From Stichopus chloronotus (taxonomy: Eukaryota > Echinodermata > Holothuroidea > Aspidochirotida > Stichopodidae), in the NCBI GenBank assembly GCA_021234535.1, contig CM037849.1:15888274-15952273 (forward strand): 64,000 nt of DNA, in the 5' to 3' direction. Shown piece after piece: positions 11,573 to 22,400 of the stretch. The stretch's first letter is position 1. Each line of letters starts with the position of its first letter. A program made the translations under genes and the position numbers. A model generated the notes under the pieces. The model saw only the letters and a list, made by a program, of their open reading frames with translations. It made no database searches and was not told where the DNA came from.

Positions 11573-14500
11573 ATGGCCGAACTTGCAAAGTCTTGTTACA
11601 TTTTTCCTGCTGTATTATTTTTGGTTTCTTTTGGACGTGAGGTAAGTCTGTTTGAAATATTTATCAGGAAAAAATACTTACAAAGAAAGAAACGACTTTT
11701 AATGGTTTTGAAATTTCAAAGACAAACATAAAGACAATTTCAAGACATGACAGACTTATTTCTTTTTTTTTTCTACATGTTACACGTTAAAATAATATTT
11801 TTTGATATTCTTTTGCTTCTACTTGATTTTAAGTATTTTTAAAAGGCTATTGATATTAGTCAAAGAATGTTGTTACAATGTACTGCATTTGATTTCTTTA
11901 CATTTGCACAGCTATGCATGTACAAACCTTTCAACAGTTGTTCATAGGAAAGACATGAGCATACTGAAATAACATTAAAAAACTAAAGGCAAACTTTCAC
12001 ACTTTGACATAATCTCTAACATTTTAAGTTCATTCTCGATGCTGATGGTAACCCCCTTTGTAGAAGCTCATGTTCAGTCATGCAAATAGTTACATGAAAT
12101 TGAAAAGATTTGCCTTAGTATTATTAACAACCAATAATTCTGCAGACTTAGTTTACTGCTGTATTGGAAAAAATATCGTTGTAAGAAAATACCAACTTGG
12201 AAAGTGGATTCTAACATAGTTCGTCCCGAACAGAAATGCAAACTTTAAAAATACAAATTTCATTTAGTTGTAGTAAGTTCAGTGACAAAAGCAAATTTTG
12301 TAAACGATATACGTATTGATATGCATCTAAATATTATTGATACCTTTTCTCAAGTTGAATCATTTAAATACATTTCCTTGAGTTTGCTTGCGTCTTTCTT
12401 TTTGATAGGTGTATTCAAAGAAAACAAAAACAATTGATCATGCTAGTTTTCCTTACAGCATGACACGCAAAGGTACAAGCTGTAGGTAAAAGAATTCTAA
12501 ATATATTTTTCCTTAAATAATTATGTACTGATGAAAGAATTCCCTTAGTATTATGAGCAACACAACATTATTAGAAGTCGGTTTCCTTGATATTACTACA
12601 ATAAAAGAAATAAAAAAAGGAAAAATAAAATAAGATCAAAGAAAAAGATAGGTAACAAAATACAAGCTGGTACAAGTTTGTAACATAGTTTGTATTTACG
12701 TGGAAGGCAGCTGGGAACATCATTTTGTTCATTTTAGTTGTGTGAAATAGTTTGACCAAAACCGTCAGTAAACATTTTGAAAACAAAACCTCTGTCTGAT
12801 ACAAGATATTGAGACTTTTGATATTCAGCTAAGGCCTTATCAAGTTAGGATAGCTAGACGTTTTGTAAGAAAAATTGTAACGTAAGAAATGAGTTGTTAA
12901 TTGTGATCACTTCACGAATGTATTCACAGAGTAATGCATTCACTTAATCTGAAAAACGTTTTGTAACCTCTGTACATTAAAAAAAATCTCTTCAGTGTAT
13001 CAAATTCGATTAAAATAATTTTGGAATTGGGAGTTAGATTCAAAATGGCATCCAACAATCTTTTGATAAAAAAAACGATCTTTTTCAAAGCACCCTACAA
13101 CAAGGCGAAACATTTTTATCATGTTTATTTTCCGCATCAGAATATTCACTTCGTCTGTTGAAATCTTATTTCGAAGCGACAATATTTTTGTTATTATTAT
13201 TCTCACATTTATCTTGTCTGTCTGTTTTTCAAAGTGAAAAAAAAAAATCATTCACTTTTGTTAAAATAATTATCGAGTTCTCGTTAGGTAAAAATGTCTG
13301 CCAAAAGCGATACAGAGAAAGAATGTAAACTTGGTACACATAAACAAATCGTAGTTATCTCAAGAAAGAAGTTTTTTGACTCTAGGAACACAACATATTC
13401 TGGTAAACAATCTTGGTTAAGATAGACAATGTTAAATTTGAAAGTTGTAAGAGTTACGAAAAAGATTAATAATTAAATGGAAGAGAAGCAAAATAAAATG
13501 CATACTAACAATTTAAGTGTTAATGAATCCATTCCTCTTGAGTCACAGTCAGTTCTTGAAAACCCTTAAAGTGACATTTTTATATATTATTTTGTATCAA
13601 AGTCAATTTTCGTCTCTATTTTCCTCCTAAACTTTCAGTGAAATTGAAACTAAACATTTCACTATGAAAGTGACAATTATACCATGTTTTTTTTCTTCTG
13701 TATATATCTGTAGGGTAGTTGGGATCTCCTAACAATAACGAGTAATGAGGATTGCGTCCAACAGGCAGCTTCCCTAACTAATGCCAATTTTTTTGTGGGC
13801 CAATGTTTAGCATGAGCGTGTTTAGCATGTGCAAAGACTGTATGTGTATTTGTAATTGTAAAGTATTAGCTTTAATTAGAATAGGCAGCAAAAGGCGATT
13901 TATCGCCAGAGAAAAGTCATTTAACTCTGGGCAGCTCCTATTGTGGTCATAAAGTAATGTAATACTTCCACTTGAGACAACCATAAATCGTACTAAAAGT
14001 GATGTTTAACAACAGAAAACTATAAAACAATGGCTAGAGAAATTTTGAACATGATCAATTTCTTAAATAAAACGATGGCTAGAGAAATTTTGAACATGAT
14101 TAATTTCTTAAATAGAGATTGCGAACACACTGCGGTTCAGCAAAGGACATACACGATTTGCACAGTGTTGACTGCACATGATTTCACTTCATTTTAACAA
14201 ATTGTTAGCGTGAACATTTTGTGACAACTAACCACTTACTAAGATTTTGCCCTTGGAATAGTTTCGCTTTAACCTATACAATATTTACATAATCAAAACA
14301 AAATTCTTGAAGTTGTGAGGATCAAGACACGTACAGACGACTCAAAATGCAACATGTAACCTTATATCATGTGGACATCAATTTGCATTTAAAATATGAT
14401 AGGTCACTGTAAAGATTTACTTATGTCAACAACAAAGGCTTAAGCTTTGTACTGACTAAAGAGTATGGGGAAAAGAAGTTTTGGTAGAATTGCAGTTAAT

Positions 14501-17500
14501 TTAAGGTTTTTTTTTTGTAGTTTCAGCTTATAACGAGTCTTTGATGCAACTTTACAGATCTCTGAACTTGTAATGTCACAATTCTTTAAGAAAACTACGT
14601 TTTCCTTGATCCAATTATTCAAAAGAAAAAAGTGCATTAAGTTATTTGGTAACATTTTTTTTTGTTTAATATTTACAATTCACAATAGCATGAAATCTAA
14701 GTGACAACTGTACGTGCTTTACATTTCGATAAAAATCGTCCCTCACGATTTCATTGTGCGTTTGTGTAACTAAGCCAGAAAGAAATGCTTTACTTTAAAT
14801 ACCACCTTAACCGTCACACTTTAATTTTTGACGCTGTGGGATACATATTCAAAATGAATCTGCGAAAGTGCTTTCATGGTTTCATGAAATTCCAGATAAG
14901 TAAGTAACAAAAACAAAAGAGAAAATTGTTATTGAAGAAATGCTCGAATTAGTAAAATATTAAAACTAGATAAGAAGGATACATCTGGTACACGTATATG
15001 CAAACGTATGTGAATTGTTGTGGGAAAATCGACTTATAATTATTGTTTTTCACATTCAGGTAATCTCCGCTAATGAAGACGATATTCAATCACCATCCAG
15101 TGAGTTTAAATTATGTTTTAAGTCTTGTATACAAACATATGCAATGTATCCGGTAATATATTCCTTAGAAGTTCGTTTTCTTACATACGTTTGGGTTTTT
15201 TTTCTATATACCAAATTGTGTTTTGATAAAAGTTGTCACATAATTAAAAATCTTTACATTATGAGGTAAATATCACAGAACTATCGAATTAAAGTACGTT
15301 ATTGTTCTCGTCTATAGAAAGTAATGAAGTAGTTACTTTATTTGTTCGTATAATTAGATATTCGGTATTTTCTGTACCAATCTGCGGAGTACCCACGTGA
15401 CTGTCAAGAAGTGGTCAATCAATGCTCATCTGACAAATCTGTCTCGGGGGTTTACCTCATCAGACCTGTCCAGTATCCAGAACCTTTTGAGGTCTATTGT
15501 GATAACAACGTCACCTTAGGCGGATGGACAGTAAGTTACATATTACACTAAAATAAAGCCTACAGAATGAAATGTACATAATTTATTAATTTTAGAAAAA
15601 GAGAGAACCCCTTTTCTTTCTTACCTACTACATATTATTCGTAATTGTTTTCTTATTGTTCAGGTAATACAACGGCGCTTCGATGGATATATTAATTTTA
15701 ATCGGAGCTGGAACGATTTCAAATTCGGGTTTGGATTTGTGGGAAGTGAATTTTGGATGGGAAATGAAAGACTGGCTCATTTGACAAACCAAAAGAGATA
15801 CAAACTTCGCATTGATCTGGAGAACACTGAAGGACAGTCGTATTACATTGCCTATGACAATTTTCGTATCGCAGATGAGTGGGACAGCTATTCATTATCA
15901 AGTCTTGGCTCTAACGAAAGTTCTGGTAAATAGTAACATTTGTATGGAAACGCCAGTTAATGTCGTCCCATTTTCTTCACCAAGAATAACAATATCTTAT
16001 TACACCTCATAAACTACGTCCACGATTACCTGTCCATTTATTAATTTAAAGTTAATGTCTCGTGTTTGGAAATTTGAACGTAATGTATATTTACTTTTTT
16101 CTGGAATTTCAGATCTACCAATCACTTGGTGTGTTACAAACAAGCATAAAGACAGCCAAAGTATTTGCGAGAGAAGTTGTGAAAATCCAGATCAATGTGT
16201 TCCAGCAAATCCTTCAGAACCAGAAAGATGTGTTTGTGAGGGAAACTACATGGCACATGATGGTAGCTGCATACCAAAGGAGCAGTGTGGGTGTTATGAC
16301 CAAGATAACGATGTGGTAGTAGGGGTACGTTTCAATATGTCATCCAGGCTTATCCTTTCTATATTATATTCGTTTATGTCATTAATAATGAGTCTCTTCC
16401 ATTGAAATTGTTTCCAGGAAGGTGATTCTCTTCTTAAGTCTAGATGTTCGGTACGGATTACCTGTAGCAACAACAGACTCATCAGTGATAATTACAGATG
16501 TGGGGATGACGCAACTTGTGAGGAAACTGACGGTGTCGGGAGATGTATCTGTAACGAGTGGTTTCAAGGAGACGGTGTTACATGTACGCGGAATGGGCCA
16601 AGAGATTGCTACGATCTATACATGGCTAAGAGAAGAATCGACATGACGTACACAATATATCCTGAAGGAAGCTCGGGCTTTGACGTTTATTGTGATATGT
16701 CAGATGGTGGATGGACGGTAAGTTTGAGGTTACCACAGTTAAACATAACATCTATTTTGAACTCTAATTTAATTGAATACTATATTTAACATGTGATATG
16801 ATTGATTTTGTCGTTACGACATGGCTTCGCAAAAAAGTCTCGTTCTGTTACCAAGAACTCACGCTGGATATGGTTTAATTTTGTGTAAACCAAAGTTAAA
16901 TTAATAGCATTTCGACTGTCTCCTCTGGCAGGCAAGAAAAAAAAAAATGTCTGTATGGTGTCATACATACACCTATTAAGAAACAACTTAAAACTATAAT
17001 TGTTCACAAAACCCTGTCATGTTTTTATTTTACATAAACGCAAACCTTCGGTATGTACATGTTAACGGTTAAAATTAGAAAATCTGTAAGTCGTAGAAGT
17101 TCTGACAAGTGGTTGTCTCTGCACTGATTAACTTGCATTATTCAACATTTGCGTTCATTTTCTTTTTAGATTTTGCAAAAACGAACCACTGGGTCCCTTA
17201 ACTTTTATCGTAACTGGGACGAGTACAAGACTGGTTTTGGAAATTCTAATGGAGACCACTGGCTAGGAAATGAAAAGATGCACATACTCACCAAACAGAA
17301 AACATACAAACTAAGAATGGAGAAGACCGATGGAGGGAACTCTCAACGTTACACAGAGTACTCGCATTTCGAAATTGGTAGCGTGGACCAAAAATACGAG
17401 CTTTTGTCTCTGGGTACCTACAGTGGGAACTCTGGTTTGTATTCTAGATTACTTGATTCTTTTTTCGTCCAATATTGAAGTTGCTGTAACACTTCAGAGT

Positions 17501-19031
17501 ATAGGCTTTATTCTGACGTTCAACACGAAATGATGTCTGCAGTGTATTGTATTGATGCATACTGCATTTCAACCCAGTGATCTCGTAACTTAAAAAATGT
17601 AAGATCCTCCTGAGTAGTTTTGGGTAAGCTGATTTTGATTGTTATTCATATTTTTAAGGCTGGACTGGTGATGCGTCTCTCAAACATCATAGTCATCTAG
17701 GAAAGTACCTAAACCAGCGCATTTCTTTAATTCAGTTTATCAGAAATGTACGCAAGGACTGCATTTGGAGAACGATAAAATGAAAGAAAGGGAATTTATA
17801 AAATCCTAATAATATTAAGACGTGATTAGTTTACACAGAGTGTATCATTGACTACTTTACTATTTTGTTTTCATCAGTCTACCCAAGTGTTTTTTTTTTT
17901 TTTTGGTGGATTTATTTATTAGGTTACATGATGGGTCCATCTAATAGCTTACATCATTCTTGCCTTTTATTAACATTAGGTATTTTCCTGGATATTTTCA
18001 ACCGGCATACTAGACATTTGTTACATCTAACTAGACAAAAATAATATGCTATGATCAAAAACAAAATAAAAGACAATTCCTCAGCAAAGGACACACGTGC
18101 AAAGTAAAATGAAAACTTCAAAAACGAAAATGAAGAAAAAGATTTCAGTAACATGAATTCCTCACTACATGAAATGTGAAAAAAAAACGAAAGGGAAATT
18201 AACTTGTTAAAACCGAATATAAAAAAGATCTACAAATAAACAGAAGACAATAAATGCACAGACAAACTAAACTGGAAACTTCAAAGAAATAGATTTCGAA
18301 TCCAAGATATCAATATATCAAACGTGGAAAAACAGGACACTGTGGTAAGCATGATAATAACAATTGCAAAGACAAAGAAAAAATACATTAAAAAATCACT
18401 CAATATGTATGAAGACATGAAGAAAATTGAAACATAGACATCTTGTTGTCATATAATTTTGGCAGGTAACGATGCTATGGCAGCAAGTGTAGGGGCCCAG
18501 TTTAGTACGCATAACGAAGACAATGACGGATCGAGTACCTTCAACTGCGCACAAAAACACCGAGGTGGATGGTGGTTTCCAGACGACAGTAGCACAGGCA
18601 CTACTGAACAATGCTACACATTCAGCAACAGTGTAGCTACTGGCCGTTACGAGACTCAGCACTCTGACTGTGGCTGCTATTACTGTTGTTCCTGTAGTGG
18701 TGGTTGTTATTATTATTGTCATTATTACTATTGCTATTGTTATCATTATTATTGTTATTACTATTATTATTATTATAGTTGTAACAGTCGTCCACATCAC
18801 AAATGCACTAATTGTGACGGATGTTCTGGTAGTAACAACTATAGATGCTGCCGTAACGAGAACCAAGTTGAGATCGTCGAAACAAATTTCTATTTTTGTG
18901 GCGATTCAAATCTAAATGGTGACTATCAGTACAATGATTACCGAGGCATATTCTGGAAGAATCTTCAAGGATCTGATTGCGGTATCACAGCAACAACAAT
19001 GAAAATACATCCAGTATTATCATTAACATAA
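11573..19031 (+). CDS. Gene A: secreted FREP with half-FReD, TIL, EGF and FReD with Tyr/Cys-rich insertion
   Basis: Eight exons: 11573-11641, 15060-15099, 15358-15530, 15664-15925, 16113-16324, 16418-16717, 17170-17434, 18466-19031. All introns are GT-AG and phases close (69, 40, 173, 262, 212, 300, 265 and 566 nt; 1887 nt, 628 aa). Residues 1-23 start with a hydrophobic signal peptide (YIFPAVLFLVSF). Residues about 48-182 are the N-terminal half of a fibrinogen C-terminal domain (VYLIRPVQYPEPFEVYCD, GGWT/VIQRRFDG). Residues 188-240 are a Cys-rich TIL-like module and 268-308 an EGF-like module (GDDATCEETDGVGRC). Residues 316-628 are a second FReD with near-canonical calcium loop (FSTHNEDND), NCA...GGWW, SNLNG and a terminal TTMKIHP. 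A Tyr/Cys-rich segment (509-571) splits its last disulfide loop. The exon 7 donor (gtttgt) is weak. A secreted recognition or adhesive role is inferred from the domain family; the exact function is unknown. The exon structure is strongly supported by gene B. Confidence 0.88.
11642..15059 (+). other. Intron 1 of gene A
   Basis: 3418 bp, gtaagt donor and cattcag acceptor. Matches intron 1 of gene B (38872-42195, 3324 bp) along its length. No nested gene seen. Confidence 0.7.
14030..14114. repeat. 45-bp tandem duplication in intron 1 of gene A
   Basis: atggctagagaaattttgaa...ttcttaaata occurs at 14030 and again at 14075; gene B has it once near 41210. Confidence 0.85.
18669..18857 (+). repeat. 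Coding TAT/TGT trinucleotide tract: Tyr/Cys-rich FReD insertion of gene A
   Basis: The 63 codons encode residues 509-571, of which 20 are Tyr and 16 Cys, including a run of seven Tyr. The DNA is an interrupted TAT, TGT and TAC array, read in the one frame that gives Tyr/Cys instead of Ile/Val or Asn. The flanks TGTTEQCYTFS and CTNCDGCSGS are shared with gene B. In a typical FReD the segment between GGWW(Y/F) and the Cys before SNLNG is only a few residues. Here it spans about 107 residues (478-584). Confidence 0.9.
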
Positions 19032-19354
19032 GAAACTGAAGGGAATCGGGAATCAGAAACTTCTAAACAACATAAAACTCTTTTATATCTTGAAATGTTC
19101 TACATCAAATTGAATAGATAAAAAGCTGTGAATACAAATTTGTTTGCATAATTCGGTCATTATTGTGTATGCTTTACTTCAGACAGCTTATAAATCAACG
19201 GTCAACCAACCACATGAATCAACCAACCGTCTTTTCATTGACCTGTCATCACGTTTCCGCCAATATATAAGTATTTCATGCTACAGTGACAATAGCAATG
19301 CAATCTTACATAGTAGTTTCATTTTGGTAATAACCATTGCAATCTTGACGAAAA

Positions 19355-19410
19355 AATAAAAATACCAAACAGAAAGGGGAAAAATATGTTTGTTTTTAGG
19401 GAGAAATAAA
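19355..19410 (+). other. Candidate polyadenylation signals of gene A
   Basis: AATAAA occurs at 19355-19360 and 19405-19410, about 325-380 bp after the stop codon. Gene B has AATAAA at 46451-46456 at a similar distance. Confidence 0.35.
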
Positions 19411-22400
19411 AATATTTTAACGTAAACAAGGCCAACTTGTCCACATTAGCTTCCTTAGACGTAAATGAGGTAACCCTTTAAATCTTGTGGTTCTCTCGAG
19501 CCTATTTTGTGAGGTTAAATGTGTGGGGCATGAATTTTTAACTTTCAGTAACTTCACACATTCAAAATAAGTACAACTCAATAATACGCAAAGTGCAGAT
19601 GCTTGGGCACAAACTTTAAGTCTGTAGATAAATAGAATCTTGTAAGTTGTGCATGGTGATAACAGACAACACTGGTCAACATAGTGTACTCAAAAGTCAA
19701 TGTCCTAATCTTTGATGACTTAGAGAAGCCTGACCGTCTGATAGAGCGTAATTCGAAACCAGGTAACTCTACCTATGTCCATACAGATTACATGCAATCA
19801 TTTAATTCATAAAATGAGTCATTGCTATGATTAGGCATAGGGGAAAATGAGATTCTGTTATCATTTTCTGTCAGATTAAAACTCTTATTGCTGTAACGGT
19901 TGGTACTGTTCTCTCTTCTACCGACTAGGTCTACTTGTAACTTGTTAGGTCCAAAAACACTAACGCTTTCACTTATTTATAGAGTACGAAAATAAAACAC
20001 AAAGAAAAGACATTTAAACGTGGGGAAAATTTAGAAACACCATAAAAAAATATTTCTGTTTCACCGGGTGGAGATATCCAGCGATAATTCAGTCATAAAT
20101 TTTGCTCATTCTACTCGTTAACTGCAATAAACAAAGCGCACTCGGGGAAAGACACTTAGGTGTCGGGGCTGAGGAACGCACAGAAGGTTATTTATAACAG
20201 TGCAATGTTTTCCTCGTCAGTGATTTAGTACCACTGAATGTGTTCCAAAAGCTGAGAAACTTAGTTGAGAAAATATATGGTAAAATCTTGCACCACTGCA
20301 CAACGCAAGTTTGTTTACTTTTGAACCAACGAAATCAGCAATGAGTTGTAACTGACACTTGGTTCTACAGCTGGAATATTTCCTGAGAGGTGGTCTGTAG
20401 GCTCCTAGGTGAACAGATCGGTGTTTGCAGAGAGGATTATTTTGATCCTTGCATAAAGATAAGCATGCAATGTAATAAATAAATGTAGTCCTATATTAAT
20501 TCCCCATTTTCAGAATTGCTTTACTATTTGCGGCAAAGATAATGCAATACAGAGAAGAAAATTGCATCTTCAAGAAGCAAATAAACTTAATTGCTTGCAA
20601 ATGCATTTACATAGAGGGGCGAATGTGAATTGTCATTTTGTGCGTAGTCATGCAAATGTTTGTGACGCTCTCGACTACATGTAGCTTATGAATTCGATCC
20701 CTTTTAATCTTCGAGGTTGCTTAACTTCGCCGTACAAATGTATCGTATTACCATCCTACTAGCACGAACGTTTTGGCAATCGGTGGTAATCCTGTCCGCA
20801 TCAAAGTTTGCCTTAAAAATCATGTATATATAGGACCGTTTTTAAAACAGTTTTAACAATGTCGGTAAAATCATTGTTACTTGTACTTATATACAAGCCT
20901 ATACCTACAATCGCATATATAGCTACACGCATAAGTAACTGGAATATCTCATCCAGTAATTTACTTGAATAGGGATTCGATAATACGTACCGTAAAGACA
21001 AATTGTGGTGTTTTTTGTTTTTTTACAGGAAACGACTATACTTTCAAAATCAGTGTTTGTGGACATGGAATGATATGTTATTCAAAATAAGGCAGTAAAG
21101 AGGCCTTCTTTTCAGAAAAAAAAAGCTTCTCACAGATAGAAATTCAGTTATTTGTTACTTAAATAAAAATAATTTGTTCACACAAACTTTCCCAAATTCA
21201 AATGATGAATTTTCCGTCATTGTTCACATATATAATTTTTTGAGGAGATGAAGCTGCTACAGATGTTTATTGATGAGACTGAATGTTTCAACAATGATGA
21301 AAATCCTTTTTTTTGTATGCCATCTTGGTGTATTCTAAACGCCCCATTTTCCTTTTAAGATAATCACATCTGCAACTGATGGAGGCAAAGGAAGGAAAGA
21401 AAAAAAAAACAAAGCAAGAAACTCTCGAAAGAATTAACGTAAAAAGAAAGAACATTGACAAGTTCATCATATCTTGTCATTCTTTGTAGACAACAGTATG
21501 AGTTTAGAACAACTACGCTTCTTTTTTGTATGCCATCTTCAGCTTGGTGTATTCTAAACGCCCCATTTCCCTTTAAAGATAATCACATCTGAAACGGATG
21601 GAGGGAAAAGAAGGAAAGAAAAAAAAACCAAAAAAACAAGAAACTCTCGAAAGAATTAACGTAAAAAGAAAGAACATTCACAAGTTTATCATATCTTGTC
21701 ATTCTTCGTAGACAACAGTATGAGTTTAGAACAACTACCCTTCTCGACGGCTAATACGAATTTAAGTTTGTGCAAAAAAATGAATAAAGTATTTACAATA
21801 ATGAGAACCAAAATTGTACGAATGATGCAGCAGTAGATTGTAACCAGAGAAAAAGTCAGATTTAGAAAACTTAATTCTCCGCCAAAAAGGTGTTGTTCTG
21901 TGTCTAAAAGGAATGAGGGCGTATGGGGATAGCTCCAGAACAGATGTACTATTATTTCAATTTCAACTTTACAAAAATTCACAATTTGGCGACTCAACTT
22001 TGTTCATGGCTAACAGCAATTTATTAGTGGCTAAATTCTATGTAGAAAAAAAAAAAATGAAAACATGGAAGTGTATAAATGTTAACGACGTCAGACAGAG
22101 TGGCACAAAAAACTGGAAAACTTTTATGGTAGTCGTCCTCAGTGAAATTGTAAGAGTCATTCTATTTAACAATAAAATTTAGGCCCAAAACTATTTTATT
22201 AACGAGCTTACAATTGGCAAAATTCGTACTACTGGGGCAGTTGAGGGCAGTACTGTACAAAGAAAAAGAATTGTCGTTCAAGTTAAACTGTTGTAGTTTC
22301 CAATCTGCAGGAATTGAGCCCGACAACCGTAAAAGAGTGAAAGGATAACAATGAATTGCAAACTCCGAGCATAAATAAAGGTATGACATCACGCCACCAT

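Larger units (their letters stand above)
1..19930 (+). repeat. Segmental duplication unit A
   Basis: Positions 1-1660 match 32250-33955, and 7868-19685 match 34848-46775; homology resumes at about 19685-19930 with 51140-51370. The unit contains the LINE remnant, relic D and gene A. The left edge lies at or before the window start. The part 1661-7867 has no partner in unit B apart from its internal direct repeat. Confidence 0.85.

Noticed and set aside
18396..18866. Long minus-strand frame (156 codons) rich in Thr, Ile and Val
   Set aside because: It is the complement of the coding trinucleotide repeat of gene A exon 8, which keeps all frames open. The + frame has FReD motifs on both sides.
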